A DNA stretch of 64,000 bases from Bradyrhizobium sp. LMTR 3. Its GTDB lineage: Bacteria; Pseudomonadota; Alphaproteobacteria; Rhizobiales; Xanthobacteraceae. Location of the stretch: contig NZ_MAXC01000033.1 of assembly GCF_001693485.1 (NCBI RefSeq), positions 248,001 through 312,000 on the forward strand, in the 5' to 3' direction. This document shows positions 27,351 through 36,514 of the stretch, piece by piece (the stretch's first letter is position 1; each line of letters opens with the position of its first letter). A model generated the notes under the pieces. The model was not told the origin of the DNA. It made no database searches and was given only the letters and a program-made list of their open reading frames with translations. The position numbers and the translations under genes were made by a program.

Positions 27351-29504
27351 TCACTTCGCCAATGGGTCGGGGCGTACCTGAATATGCACCGCCCGCGGCT
27401 TTGAGCCCTTGCCACCCTCCATCAACCAGGGTGTGCGGTCGCCGCTCGAACTCCAGAGACCACGGCCTTTCCAGCCTGCGTTTGGATCGTCAATGCGTCC
27501 GTCGAGGCCCTTGGCAAAAAAACCGAGCGGATAGGGGATGCGCAGCATCACCATCTGCCCGTCCTTGAAGGCGACGAAGCCATCGTTGAGGTTGGCGGTG
27601 GAGATCGGGATGTTCTCGCCGAGCCCGGCCGTGTTGTGGTGATCGACCCAGGTGTAATAGCTCGCCTCGGCGCTGGAGTTCTCGAACCCTTCGAAGCCGG
27701 GGCCCGGATATTTGAAGTAGGCGAAGCCTTCCGGGCAGTGGTTGCCGGTCGCTCCCGGCCCATTCAGCGGCGCCTTGCACTTGCTGCGATCGAAGCGGAT
27801 CAGGCTGCCGTTCGAGCCCGAGCCCCAGAGCACGCCGTTCTTGTCGATGTCGCCGCCGCGAATGCCGATGCCTTCCTTCGGAATCGCGTAAAATTCCGAG
27901 AGCTTGGTCTTGGGGTCGAACCGCATGAAGCCGGGTGGACCGACGAACACGTTGACGGTGTACCAGACCGAGCCGTCGGTCGGATGCGGCATCACCGCGT
28001 AGGGGCCGGAGCCCGCGATCCGCATATCCTTGCCGGCCTCCGCCGGCTTGCCCGGGTCGGTATATTCGTCGACCTTGCCGTTGCCGTTGGTGTCGAGCAC
28101 GAATGGTGCCCAGCCCTGCGCTTTGACGGCATCGCCGGTCTCGTCCCACAGCCTGGTGTTCACCCAACCGGCGACCGGGCCGGTCCCCGAAAGCCACAGC
28201 GTATCGTCGGCGTCGTAGCCGAATTGCGGATGGTGGGTGCCGAAGCAGGTATCGACGAAGCTGTACTTCTGGGTCTTGGGATCGAATACCGACACCTGCC
28301 GGCCCGAGCGTTCGAGCGGAAACGCCTTGGCCGACGGGTGATCAGACCCCTTCTTGCAATACGCCGGATTTTCGATGCCGCGTACGGCCGCCGCCAGCCA
28401 CAGGCGGCCCTTCTTGTCCAACATGCTGTTGTGATTGTTGGTCCGCTGGCTCCAGATCTTCTCGTCGCCCCAATAGGCCGAAGGGCTGACCGGATTGAGG
28501 AGGGCCGTGCCATGCAGCGGAGGGCCGAACGATTCCGGAGCGTTGGGATCGGCGACCGGCATCTTTGAGAACGTCACCTTGTGCGTTTTGGGATCGAGGA
28601 TCGGCATGTCGTCGGAGGAATATTCGTTCGCGCCGAACAGCGGGCCGTAGGCGTTGACAGTCGGATAACGCCGGTCCGAGGAAATCAGGTCGTGGACGAA
28701 GTGTTTTTCGGTCGCCCATTCCCACGACGAGATCACGACGTTGCGCTCGATGCCGGACGGCCGCGGCGGTTTTTCTTTCGGTAGTTCGCCCTTGGCGACC
28801 CGGTCGGTCCAGTCGCCGAAATATTTGAACGGTACGCCGCCCATTTGCCCGGCGAGCCGGTTCACCATCCATTCGCCAGTTTGCCCTGCGGCAACGCGGC
28901 GCATCCAGGCTTCCTCGCCCGATTTGAATTCGCCGAACGCGGCCGGGACCGTGCGGGTGGATTCCTGGCCGAGTTGATGGCAGCCGATGCAGTCGACATT
29001 GTTCATCCGCTGGCGCCAGAGGTCCTGAGTGATCTCCTTCGGGATTTCGGTGGAGCCGCCGAAATCTTTTGCCGGCGGGATCTTCATCAGCGTGTACCAG
29101 TAGATCGCCGAGTAATAATGAGCGGCGGCTGCCTCGTTCGGCGCCGGGACCGTAGTGAGATTGACCTGCTGGCCGGGCTTGGCGCGCAGCCTGGGTGAAT
29201 CCACCAGGCCATAGCCGCGAACCCAGATCGCGTAGTTGACGTTCGGCGGCAGGTCCGGGATCACGTAACGGCCCTGGTCGTCGGTGACGACGATCTTGGC
29301 GAATTTGGTCGGCAGTTCGGTGGTCTCCCCGATGACCCAGACGCCGGCCTCCGGCCCGTTCGGTCCGCGCACCACGCCGCCGATATCGTCATTGTCGATG
29401 GCGACTGCCGCTGGCTGCTGCGCATGCGATGGCGCCGCCATCAAGCTCAGTCCACTTGCCGCCGCGACCAGGGTGAAGGAGAACAGGATCCGACCGAGAT
29501 TCAT
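27351..29504 (-). CDS. Periplasmic beta-propeller protein with carboxypeptidase-regulatory-like domain and c-haem motif
   Basis: A 717-residue exported protein. After a signal peptide (FTLVAAASGLSLMAAPSHA) comes a carboxypeptidase-regulatory-like Ig fold (about 45-125: DDIGGVVRGPNGPEAGVWV, VTDDQGRYVIPDLPP). At about residue 170 is DCIGCHQLG, a CxxCH haem-c motif. The rest, from about 280 to 700, has repeated strand patterns (KKGRLWLAAA, DDTLWLSGTG, GSVWYTVNVF, KNGVLWGSGSNGSLIRFD) like the virginiamycin-B-lyase/SMP-30 propellers. It therefore looks like a periplasmic haem-bearing redox or sensing protein. GGGGAGAG lies before the ATG at 29504. The substrate is unknown. Confidence 0.8.
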   Translation of the reverse strand: MNLGRILFSFTLVAAASGLSLMAAPSHAQQPAAVAIDNDDIGGVVRGPNGPEAGVWVIGETTELPTKFAKIVVTDDQGRYVIPDLPPNVNYAIWVRGYGLVDSPRLRAKPGQQVNLTTVPAPNEAAAAHYYSAIYWYTLMKIPPAKDFGGSTEIPKEITQDLWRQRMNNVDCIGCHQLGQESTRTVPAAFGEFKSGEEAWMRRVAAGQTGEWMVNRLAGQMGGVPFKYFGDWTDRVAKGELPKEKPPRPSGIERNVVISSWEWATEKHFVHDLISSDRRYPTVNAYGPLFGANEYSSDDMPILDPKTHKVTFSKMPVADPNAPESFGPPLHGTALLNPVSPSAYWGDEKIWSQRTNNHNSMLDKKGRLWLAAAVRGIENPAYCKKGSDHPSAKAFPLERSGRQVSVFDPKTQKYSFVDTCFGTHHPQFGYDADDTLWLSGTGPVAGWVNTRLWDETGDAVKAQGWAPFVLDTNGNGKVDEYTDPGKPAEAGKDMRIAGSGPYAVMPHPTDGSVWYTVNVFVGPPGFMRFDPKTKLSEFYAIPKEGIGIRGGDIDKNGVLWGSGSNGSLIRFDRSKCKAPLNGPGATGNHCPEGFAYFKYPGPGFEGFENSSAEASYYTWVDHHNTAGLGENIPISTANLNDGFVAFKDGQMVMLRIPYPLGFFAKGLDGRIDDPNAGWKGRGLWSSSGDRTPWLMEGGKGSKPRAVHIQVRPDPLAK

Positions 29505-29719
29505 TGTTTCTCTCCCCGCGACCATGAGCTTGTTGTCGCTCGTTGTTGGCGCAAGCCTACACCAGACCAGGGTTGCGGCGGGAGCATGTCCCGCGCGCGG
29601 TTTCCTCACGCTTGCGGCATCAACGACTACCGTGCATCGCAACAACGTCCATGCATCCGCCTTTTGCTTTTGAGGCGTCTGGGTTAGACACGCCAATTCT
29701 CACGAGAGGGCGTAACCCA

Positions 29720-30022
29720 ATGATCACCGAAATCGCACAAATCGACGTGAAGCCGGGCACCGAGAAGGATTTTGAAGCGGCCGTCGCCAAGGCCCGTCCG
29801 CTGTTCCTGCGCGCCAAGGGCGGCAAGGGGTTTGAACTGCACAAGTCGATCGAGAAGCCGCAGCGGTACCGGCTGGTGGCGAAGTGGGAGACGCTGGAAA
29901 ACCACACCGTGGACTTTCGCGGCTCGGAAGATTTCACCGCCTGGCGGGCGCTGGTCGGGCCGTACTTTGCTTCGCCGCCCGAGGTCGAGCATACCGAGAC
30001 GGTGCTGACCACGGCGGACTGA
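29720..30022 (+). CDS. Antibiotic biosynthesis monooxygenase (ABM) domain protein
   Basis: A 100-residue protein that is one ABM dimeric alpha/beta-barrel domain: EIAQIDVKPGTEKDFEAAVAKA, then GFELHKSIEKPQRYRLVAKWETLENHTVDF. Such proteins act as cofactor-free monooxygenases or haem-degrading enzymes. No IsdG-type Asn/His/Trp triad is obvious. It is divergent from the haem-motif protein gene with a 215-bp shared gap, and AGAGGG lies upstream of its ATG. Confidence 0.82.
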   Translation: MITEIAQIDVKPGTEKDFEAAVAKARPLFLRAKGGKGFELHKSIEKPQRYRLVAKWETLENHTVDFRGSEDFTAWRALVGPYFASPPEVEHTETVLTTAD

Positions 30023-30027
30023 AGCCA

Positions 30028-31155
30028 TCAGCCGGCCGCAATCGCGACCGGCGCTGCTTCCGCCTTGAAATGATCGATCATCACCTTGGCGATTGCCATC
30101 AGCGGCAGCGCAAGCGCCAGCCCCCAGATGCCGAACACGACGCCGAGCAGGATCTGGAATGCAAACAGCGTCGCAGGCGGAATATCCAGCGCCTGCCGCT
30201 GAATGATCGGCGTCAGCACGTAGCTTTCCAGCGCGTGCACGCCGAGGAACAGGATGAAGGCGGAGAGGCCCGCGACCCATCCCGACGCGAGACTTGCCAG
30301 CACCACGATCAGTCCGCCGAGAATGGCACCGACCGTCGGGATGAAGGCGAGCAGGCCTGCCTGGATGCCCAGGATGAACGAGCTCTGGATGCCGATGATC
30401 GATAGCCCGATCCAGGTTACCAGGAACACCGCGACCATGGTGATGATCTGCGCAATCAGCCAGCGCTCCAGCGTCTCGCCGATCCGGTCGACGATCGCTA
30501 CCGCGCGCACGCGATGCTTCGCGGGCGCCATGAACAACAGGCCATTGCGGTAGACGCTCGGCTGGGTTGCGAAGGCAATCCCCAAAAACAGCACGATGAA
30601 GAAGTTTCCGACCGCGCTGGCGGTGCCGAGAATCAGTTTCAGGCTCTGGCTGAAGATGGCGCCGCCGCTGGCCGCTATCGTGCCGGCGCTGGGAAGCGTG
30701 TGCGGCGTCGGCGTCGCAGTGGGCGCCGGCGTGCCGTCATCCGACGTCGACGACAGCGTACCGAAATCGAAAAAGCTGGTGTCGATGCCGTTCCGCTCCA
30801 GGAAGCCTTTGACGTTGACGAGCTGCGATTTGAGCGTGTTGCTCAACGCCGTCGTCTGCTGGGCGATCGTGGTGCCGCCGAGGAAGACGATGCCCGACAG
30901 CATGCCCGCGACCACCAGGCAGACCATCGTCAGGCGCAGCGCGTGCGGCAGCCGCACCACGCGTCCGAGCAGGTTGCTCATGGCGTTGAGGGTGACGCCG
31001 AGCAGGATACCGGAAAAGATCAGAAACAGCGTCGCGGCAAAGTGCCAGGTGAACACGAGCAGCGCGGCGAACAGCACGACGCCGATGCCGCCGACCGATA
31101 TCGCCCACGCCATATCGTTGCGGGCCTGAAGGCGATTGTCAGCCGGACCTGTCAC
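30028..31155 (-). CDS. AI-2E family transporter (TqsA/PerM type)
   Basis: A 375-residue membrane protein with about eight helices, in the order usual for PF01594: two near the N-terminus (VGGIGVVLFAALLVFTWHF, LFLIFSGILLGVTLNAM), a soluble domain with a Pro/Thr-rich linker at about 110-150, then a second helix block ending LNAFILFLGVHALESYVLTP-type and IWGLALALPLMAIAKV. Members are exporters or permeases of diverse solutes; the substrate cannot be inferred. Confidence 0.88.
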   Translation of the reverse strand: MTGPADNRLQARNDMAWAISVGGIGVVLFAALLVFTWHFAATLFLIFSGILLGVTLNAMSNLLGRVVRLPHALRLTMVCLVVAGMLSGIVFLGGTTIAQQTTALSNTLKSQLVNVKGFLERNGIDTSFFDFGTLSSTSDDGTPAPTATPTPHTLPSAGTIAASGGAIFSQSLKLILGTASAVGNFFIVLFLGIAFATQPSVYRNGLLFMAPAKHRVRAVAIVDRIGETLERWLIAQIITMVAVFLVTWIGLSIIGIQSSFILGIQAGLLAFIPTVGAILGGLIVVLASLASGWVAGLSAFILFLGVHALESYVLTPIIQRQALDIPPATLFAFQILLGVVFGIWGLALALPLMAIAKVMIDHFKAEAAPVAIAAG

Positions 31156-31301
31156 GTTGATTCCTTCTCGCAGAATGTCGTCTGCAGTCTTTCGCCAAAA
31201 ACGCCGCCGGGATCAAGCCGGAGCGCACGCGCCGGTTTGACGCTGCCACGTCCGGTATGCCAAGCGGTAGACGAATCCGATATGGCGCCGGCGAGGATGA
31301 G

Positions 31302-31997
31302 ATGAATTTCAAATGGTTCGGCCCGATTGCGCTGTTGGCGGCGCTGGTGGTCGGCGACCAGATCAGAATCAACCGTCCCGCCCACAAATATCGTCTGTCG
31401 GTCGACGTCGAGACGCCGGAGGGGCGCAAATCGGCATCCGGCGTGGTGGCCGTTCATCCCGATCGCAGTTACACCCGCCGTGGTCAGACCCGCACCGTCG
31501 GCGACGCCATTTTCGTCGATCTCGGGCAAGGCAAGAACCTCGTCGCGCTGCTCGCGCATGTTGACACTAACCTCGTCCTCGACGACGTGAACTACGTGGC
31601 GCTGCGCGCCTACACGGCGGCGGCCGGCAAGCGGGTCTCTTTTGACGAGATGAGCCGGTTGACCGGCGTCGTGCCGGTAAAGGACGCGCTGATCCCGGTG
31701 CTCGTGACCTTTACCGATCCGGCCGAGCCCGGCACCGCGCGGCGGGTAGCGCCCGACGACGCCGAGGCGGTGCTCGGCAGCGGCTATCGCCTTCAGGGGA
31801 TATCGGCTGAAGTGGTACCGAACGGATATTGGCCGGTCGATTTCGGCGGCGCGCTGGGCGAGCCGGTCACGCGTGGAATTCAGGCGAAACTGCCGTGGCT
31901 GGGTGATGCCGGCAATTCGGCTGCCGCGGCGCTCCGGGCGGCCGGTTTGCCCGGGGTCGACGGCATCGACGCCCGCGAGGCTTTCACGCGAAAATAG
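31302..31997 (+). CDS. Conserved hypothetical protein with N-terminal membrane anchor
   Basis: A 231-residue protein. Residues 4-20 (KWFGPIALLAALVVGD) form a membrane anchor or uncleaved signal; the rest is soluble and probably periplasmic, with KYRLSVDVETPEGRKSASGV and a DAIFVDLGQGKNLVALLAH strand region. No domain is recognised. GAGG lies before the ATG at 31302. It stands alone between two unrelated genes. Confidence 0.65.
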   Translation: MNFKWFGPIALLAALVVGDQIRINRPAHKYRLSVDVETPEGRKSASGVVAVHPDRSYTRRGQTRTVGDAIFVDLGQGKNLVALLAHVDTNLVLDDVNYVALRAYTAAAGKRVSFDEMSRLTGVVPVKDALIPVLVTFTDPAEPGTARRVAPDDAEAVLGSGYRLQGISAEVVPNGYWPVDFGGALGEPVTRGIQAKLPWLGDAGNSAAAALRAAGLPGVDGIDAREAFTRK

Positions 31998-32120
31998 CAG
32001 GGCAGGCCCGCAAGCCGCTGCCGCATATTGATCCGCCGCCGGCTCGCGGGCATTATCGTCTGCAATGGCGGCCCAACCTAGAAGGTCCTTGCACAGGACG
32101 ATGACAGCGGAAAATTGGCG

Positions 32121-32891
32121 ATGAGACGGCCCGTGGTCGGTGTGATCGGGAACGCCTATCGCGTCGAAAATCGTTTCCAGACCCAGATGGTCGGAGAGCG
32201 CAATTTGCGTGCGGTCACCGACGTGGCGGGGGCGCTGCCGCTGATGTTTGCCGGGTCGCCCGAGATTACCGACATCGGCGCGCTGCTCGACGTCGTCGAT
32301 GGCATTGTGCTGACCGGCGCGCGGGCCAATGTCCATCCGACCCGCTTCAAGACCGAGCCGCATGAGAGGCACGAGCCCTACGACATCCACCGCGATGACG
32401 TCGCGCTGGCGCTGACGGAGGCCTGCGTCGCCCGCGGCGTGCCGATCTTCGGCATCTGTCGCGGCCTGCAGGAGATGAACGTCGCCTTCGGCGGCTCGCT
32501 GCATCCGGAAATCCGCGAGATCCCCGGCCGCATGAACCACCGCATGCCGAGGCTGGAGAACGGCGAGATTCATCCCGATCCCACGGTCGTGTTCGCGGAC
32601 CGCCACGACGTCCACCTCACGCCCGGCGGCACGTTTGCAAGTCTGCTCGGCTGCGAAACCATCCGGGTGAACTCGCTGCACGGGCAGGGCATCCTCGAAC
32701 CGGGCAATCGCGTCGTCATCGAAGGCATTGCCGAGGACGGCACCATCGAAGCGATCCGGATTGCGGACGCGCCGAGCTTTGCGCTCGGCGTGCAGTGGCA
32801 TGCCGAGTATGACCCGCAGCGCAACCCGATCAATCGCAAACTGTTCGAGGCGTTCGGGGCGGCGCTCAAGGCGCACGAGCGCGCGAGCTGA
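32121..32891 (+). CDS. Gamma-glutamyl-gamma-aminobutyrate hydrolase family (class I glutamine amidotransferase-like, C26)
   Basis: A 256-residue cytosolic hydrolase of the PuuD type. The nucleophile elbow is PIFGICRGLQEMNVAFGG (Cys), the catalytic His and Glu are in LGVQWHAEYDP, and IVLTGARANVHP with PYDIHRDDVALAL are family signatures. It should release gamma-linked glutamate, for example from gamma-glutamyl-GABA in putrescine breakdown. No other Puu gene is adjacent. Confidence 0.88.
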   Translation: MRRPVVGVIGNAYRVENRFQTQMVGERNLRAVTDVAGALPLMFAGSPEITDIGALLDVVDGIVLTGARANVHPTRFKTEPHERHEPYDIHRDDVALALTEACVARGVPIFGICRGLQEMNVAFGGSLHPEIREIPGRMNHRMPRLENGEIHPDPTVVFADRHDVHLTPGGTFASLLGCETIRVNSLHGQGILEPGNRVVIEGIAEDGTIEAIRIADAPSFALGVQWHAEYDPQRNPINRKLFEAFGAALKAHERAS

Positions 32892-33008
32892 CCGGACAGA
32901 CGCGCGTCCCGGAGCGACCTGATCCGTAATCCTACGGGGCCGAAAAGATGGGATCGGCTCCGGGAAGTCGGCTAAGTCACCCATCATCTCGACACTGGTA
33001 AAGTCGCC

Positions 33009-33689
33009 ATGACGCAACCTGGACGTCTCGCGCCGGCGATGATCCTGCTGGTCCTCGTGACGTCCTGCGTCGTGAGCGCAGTGACCTATTTCCTGGCGAC
33101 CCGCGCCCCCTCGCTGGGGCCGCTGGCGATCATCGTCGGCGCCGCACTGGCGAGCGCTGTAATCATCGGCCTGTTTGCGATTCTTGCTGCGGCGCGGCTT
33201 TGGCACAGGCTTTCCGATGTCGCGGGCCTTGCGGATGGACGCAACGGAGCGGAGGAGGAACGCGCTGACCAGACGCTGATCGACAGCGACATGGCGCAAG
33301 CCATTATCGAGGGTTCGCTCGACGCCTTCGTCCAGACCGACGAGCGCTGCGTCATCCTCGGCTGGAGTCCGCATGCCGAGGCCCTGATGGGATGGACGCG
33401 CACCGAGGCGGTCGGCCGGAGCGTGGACGAACTGGTGTTTCCGGAATCGCAGCGCGCCGTGCACCGGCAGTGGGTCGACCGATTCCTGAGCGAGGCGGCA
33501 GCCAGCCCCGTTGGCGGGCGATACGAAACGCCGCTGCTGCACAAGGACGGCCGCGAATTCTTCGCCGAAATATCGCTCACAGCACTGCACCGCGGCGAAG
33601 GTTACATCATCAACGCCTTCGTCAGGGACATCACCGCCAAGCGCGCCACGGAGGAGCAGTTGAAGGAAAATCCGCCGAGGCGGGAGTAG
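33009..33689 (+). CDS. Membrane-anchored PAS-domain protein without output domain
   Basis: A 226-residue protein with two N-terminal membrane helices (about 9-30 and 40-62) and a single PAS domain at about 98-215 (AIIEGSLDAFVQTDERCVILGWSPHAEALMG, then FFAEISLTALHRGEGYIINAFVRDITAKR). It stops just after the PAC motif. There is no kinase, GGDEF or phosphatase domain, so it is either a truncated sensor or a stand-alone partner for another protein. The next 1,070 bp has only repeats. Confidence 0.82.
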   Translation: MTQPGRLAPAMILLVLVTSCVVSAVTYFLATRAPSLGPLAIIVGAALASAVIIGLFAILAAARLWHRLSDVAGLADGRNGAEEERADQTLIDSDMAQAIIEGSLDAFVQTDERCVILGWSPHAEALMGWTRTEAVGRSVDELVFPESQRAVHRQWVDRFLSEAAASPVGGRYETPLLHKDGREFFAEISLTALHRGEGYIINAFVRDITAKRATEEQLKENPPRRE

Positions 33690-33727
33690 GTCTTCGAGGG
33701 ACGAAGACGGCGACAGCGCCGCCTTTC

Positions 33728-33808
33728 CGTCATTGCGAGCGCAGCGAAGCAATCCATCTCTCCGAGTGCGAGGTGACAATGGATTGCTTCGCTTCGCTCG
33801 CAATGACG
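33728..33808. repeat. Long inverted repeat (CGTCATTGCGAGC family)
   Basis: The 30-bp arms 33728-33757 and 33779-33808 are complementary with one mismatch, around a 21-bp loop. The arm starts CGTCATTGCGAGC and ends AAGCAATCCAT. This is a well-known type of dispersed intergenic palindrome in Bradyrhizobium-related genomes. Confidence 0.85.
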
Positions 33809-33831
33809 CGGAGATAGCGACGCAACACTCG

Positions 33832-33936
33832 ACTGTCATCCCCGCGAAGGCGGGGATCCAGTACGCTGCGGCTTCTCGGTTCAATCACTGGCGTCTCTGG
33901 AATACTGGATCGTCCGCCTTCGCGGACGACGACAGT
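33832..33936. repeat. Palindromic intergenic repeat (GTCATCCCCGCGAAGGCGGGG family)
   Basis: The element begins ACTGTCATCCCCGCG with hairpin CCCCGCGAAGGCGGGG and ends with CGTCCGCCTTCGCGGACG and GACGACAGT, giving complementary ends ACTGTC/GACAGT. The internal arms ATCCAGTA and TACTGGAT also pair. It is directly next to the previous repeat. Confidence 0.8.
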
Positions 33937-33959
33937 TGAATACGACTTCGCGATCTCGC

Positions 33960-34500
33960 GACGCATTGCGCCCGAACTTTGCCTAAAACTTCTCGCCCTC
34001 TCGTTCGGAGGGCGCAGGGAAGACCGGGTGCTTGCTGCACCCGCGGTCTCGTGTGCAATTTGCGCACTAAGAACGCGCACACGAGCATACAGGTACAGCG
34101 GGAGCATCCCGGCCTTCCCTGCGCAATGGGTTTACGGCTTACTTCGTGCTCTTCCCGGAGAACGGCTCTTTTGCCTCCGTCATCGGCGGGACACTTCCCG
34201 CCAACTTAGCGCCAGCACCGCGGCGCCCGAACCACACGACTTCGCCGTACGCTTCCGGCGCGTACGTCTAGCGCGCCATCAGCGTCCATCGCATCTCACC
34301 GCACGTTCGTGACGATCGCGAGCGCCCCTCAATGGGTGAGACGGGCAGAGTTATGCGACTGATTTGCCTCTTGCGTTAAGCGAAATATTTTTGATTCCTG
34401 CGCTTGACACGATTTCGGAAAATCAGAATTGATTTGCCCGTCGTGTTGATTTGTCGCAGCCCTGGCGCGAGATCGCGCTTGCACGGCAGGCAAATCAGTA
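33960..34500. repeat. Multi-hairpin structured intergenic element, no gene
   Basis: A 540-bp block without a credible gene but with perfect stems: CGCCCTC/GAGGGCG (33994-34014), AGACC+GGGTGC/GCACCC+GGTCT with a 2-nt bulge (34021-34049), TCGTGTGC/GCACACGA (34049-34084), CGGGA/TCCCG (34099-34111), GGCGGGA/TCCCGCC with a 4-nt loop (34185-34202), and CGTACGC/GCGTACG (34246-34266). A more AT-rich part follows (34376-34500). It resembles a repeated intergenic family of this bacterial group. It could be a structured RNA or a mobile palindromic element; strand unknown. Confidence 0.6.
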
Positions 34501-34758
34501 AAGCAAGTGGCCCCGCATGAGCCAACGGGTCGCGCGAATGCGCGCCCGATGACAGGCTCCGCGACATGCGGGCATGGTGAACATCCCAGGTGTCGCTTTC
34601 GCTCATCCGGACTACGCTTGCTGCTCTCGCGGCAACGTTAAGAAACGCCAGAAGAAGGCAACCTCAGTCGGCCTGGATATTTTTCGCGTTACCAGCATCG
34701 CTTCAGGCCCCGGATGTCGCTGCTCGCACAGTAATCACCACTAGAGGAGAGCCAACCC

Positions 34759-35367
34759 ATGTACATCCTGTATCACTTTCCGTATTCCCAGCACGCGCGA
34801 CGCGTGGTGTCGCTGATGGTGGAAGCGAATCTCGAATATGAGTTGCGCCACGTGGACATGGGCAAGGGCGAGCATCGGTCCACGGAGTACCTTTCCGTCA
34901 ATCCGAATCATCAGGTCCCTACGCTCATCGACGGCGACATCAAGATTCACGAGTCGAATGCGATCCTGCGCTATCTCTGTGTGAAGCATGGCCTCGACGC
35001 GTGGTACCCGAAAGAACTGCCCGTGCGCGCCAAAGTCGAGCAATGGCTCGACTGGAATCAATGCCGGCTGTCTCCGACCGTCGTCGACATCGTGCTCAAC
35101 AGCGTCTTTCTGGGGTCGGCGGGCGATAAGGCCGCTGTCGAGCGTGGGTTATCCCGGATGCCGGAGCTTTGGTCGATTCTGGATGCCGGACTCGCCGGCA
35201 CGCAGTTTCTGGCCGGCTCACGACCGACGATCGCGGACCTGTCGTTGGCGTCCAGCGTCTTCCAGTTAACATTCGCTAGCATCACGCCGACCGCGCGCAA
35301 TACCGTGGACTGGTTTCAGCGAGTGAGCGGGCTTGAGGGCTTCCGAAAATCGCTACCGTCGCAATAG
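34759..35367 (+). CDS. Glutathione S-transferase family protein
   Basis: A 202-residue two-domain GST. The thioredoxin-like N-terminal domain has ILYHFPYSQHARRVVSLMVEA (catalytic Tyr/Ser region), NPNHQVPTLIDGD (cis-Pro) and ESNAILRYL (gamma-glutamyl binding). The helical C-terminal domain has FLAGSRPTIADLSLASSV, the usual hydrophobic staple and capping box. It conjugates or reduces electrophiles with glutathione. GAGGAGAG precedes the ATG. It follows the long repeat block and is probably transcribed alone. Confidence 0.9.
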   Translation: MYILYHFPYSQHARRVVSLMVEANLEYELRHVDMGKGEHRSTEYLSVNPNHQVPTLIDGDIKIHESNAILRYLCVKHGLDAWYPKELPVRAKVEQWLDWNQCRLSPTVVDIVLNSVFLGSAGDKAAVERGLSRMPELWSILDAGLAGTQFLAGSRPTIADLSLASSVFQLTFASITPTARNTVDWFQRVSGLEGFRKSLPSQ

Positions 35368-35532
35368 TGTCGTAGCCAAAGTCAGATCCGAGCTTGGTTC
35401 AAGCTCCGCCGTGCGGATTAGCGGGCCGCGCGGCGGTGCATTATCAATGTCGTTGAACAGAATTACGGTGAGCACTGTCACCGAAATCATGCATCGGAGG
35501 CCGTGGCGAAGCGCGATTGCGGTGACGCTGCA

Positions 35533-36249
35533 TTAACGCAAGCCCAAGCTTTGCGGGAGCGACGGTGTCTGGGCATTTTGCACTGACTGCTCCTGTGTTC
35601 GGGCGTCCGGTACCTCGACCCGTGCATTTTGCTCTTCCCGGACCCTTGCTCGATGATTTCGCTGGGTTCGGATCTCTGCTCGCGCATTGCGCTCGGACCG
35701 GGCCCGTCGATGTTTTTTCGTTGGCTGGGCCTGAACTGGGGCATCTTGCGCAACCGGCACCGGGGCAGCTTGCGCGGGCTGTACGGGCACGACCTGTACC
35801 CGTGAATCTTCCCTGGCCGCCCAGGCTTCGAATTCCTTCAACAAGGCCTCGGCTGGCGGCTGACCGATCGCGGTTTGATTCTGATCGGCAGGTTCGGAAG
35901 CTGCAGCAATTTCGTCGCGCGCCGGCGCGTCGCTTGTCGTCGTCGGCAAATCCTGAGTGCCGGCGATCGATTGAATTGCCGGCGCCGACGGACCGGCGTC
36001 AGGCTGAAGCGCCGGTTTTTCGACCCACGCAGCCGTGACGTTCTCAACGAGCGCGACTGGATCTCCCACCGATAGGATCGCGATACCGATCGCTGTCGCC
36101 GTTGCAGCCCAAATACTCGCCTTGAGGATTCGCGACGAGATAACCGCTCTTTCCCAAACCTTCCCGATATCCGGCTGCCCGATTTCTTCGGCAGGCTCGG
36201 AGAGAAAGATAGGAGAACGATCCGGCTGGAAACCGTCTTTTGTCGCCAT
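35533..36249 (-). CDS. Hypothetical membrane-anchored protein with charged Ala/Pro/Arg-rich tail
   Basis: A 238-residue protein. Residues about 40-60 (ILKASIWAATATAIGIAIL) form a single membrane segment; the C-terminal 80 residues are low-complexity (QPAQAAPVPVAQDAPVQAQ, then Arg/Asn/Gln-rich repeats such as RARSERNARAE). A KEFEAWAAREDSR motif sits at the border. Only low-complexity features are visible, so no function is assigned. The ATG at 36249 (MATKDGFQ) is chosen over a longer open frame to 36456 that runs through non-protein-like sequence. Confidence 0.55.
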   Translation of the reverse strand: MATKDGFQPDRSPIFLSEPAEEIGQPDIGKVWERAVISSRILKASIWAATATAIGIAILSVGDPVALVENVTAAWVEKPALQPDAGPSAPAIQSIAGTQDLPTTTSDAPARDEIAAASEPADQNQTAIGQPPAEALLKEFEAWAAREDSRVQVVPVQPAQAAPVPVAQDAPVQAQPTKKHRRARSERNARAEIRTQRNHRARVREEQNARVEVPDARTQEQSVQNAQTPSLPQSLGLR

Positions 36250-36424
36250 TGGGGGATGCCGCCTCTTATTGTTCTCGCCCACGAATACCCCGCCAGCGAG
36301 GTCCAAAAGCGACAATGACCGCCACGATTTGGGAGAAGTCTTGATTTCACTGGGATTCGGGAACCGCAAGATCGCTGGAACCCGGATTGCCTTGAGCATG
36401 AGGGGAAGTGGCCGCCACAAAAAC

Positions 36425-36452
36425 AAAAGGCGCCCGAATGCAGGCGCCTTTT
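36425..36452 (-). terminator. Intrinsic terminator after the DUF992 gene
   Basis: AAAAGGCGCC and GGCGCCTTTT flank CGAATGCA. It works in both directions in principle; on the minus strand it lies 63 bp past the DUF992 stop, whose gene is transcribed into it. Confidence 0.85.
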
Positions 36453-36514
36453 GCATCTTGCGACAATGATCCCAGCGGCAAGCCGCCGACTAGTTCACCG
36501 GCGATGATGTCTCG

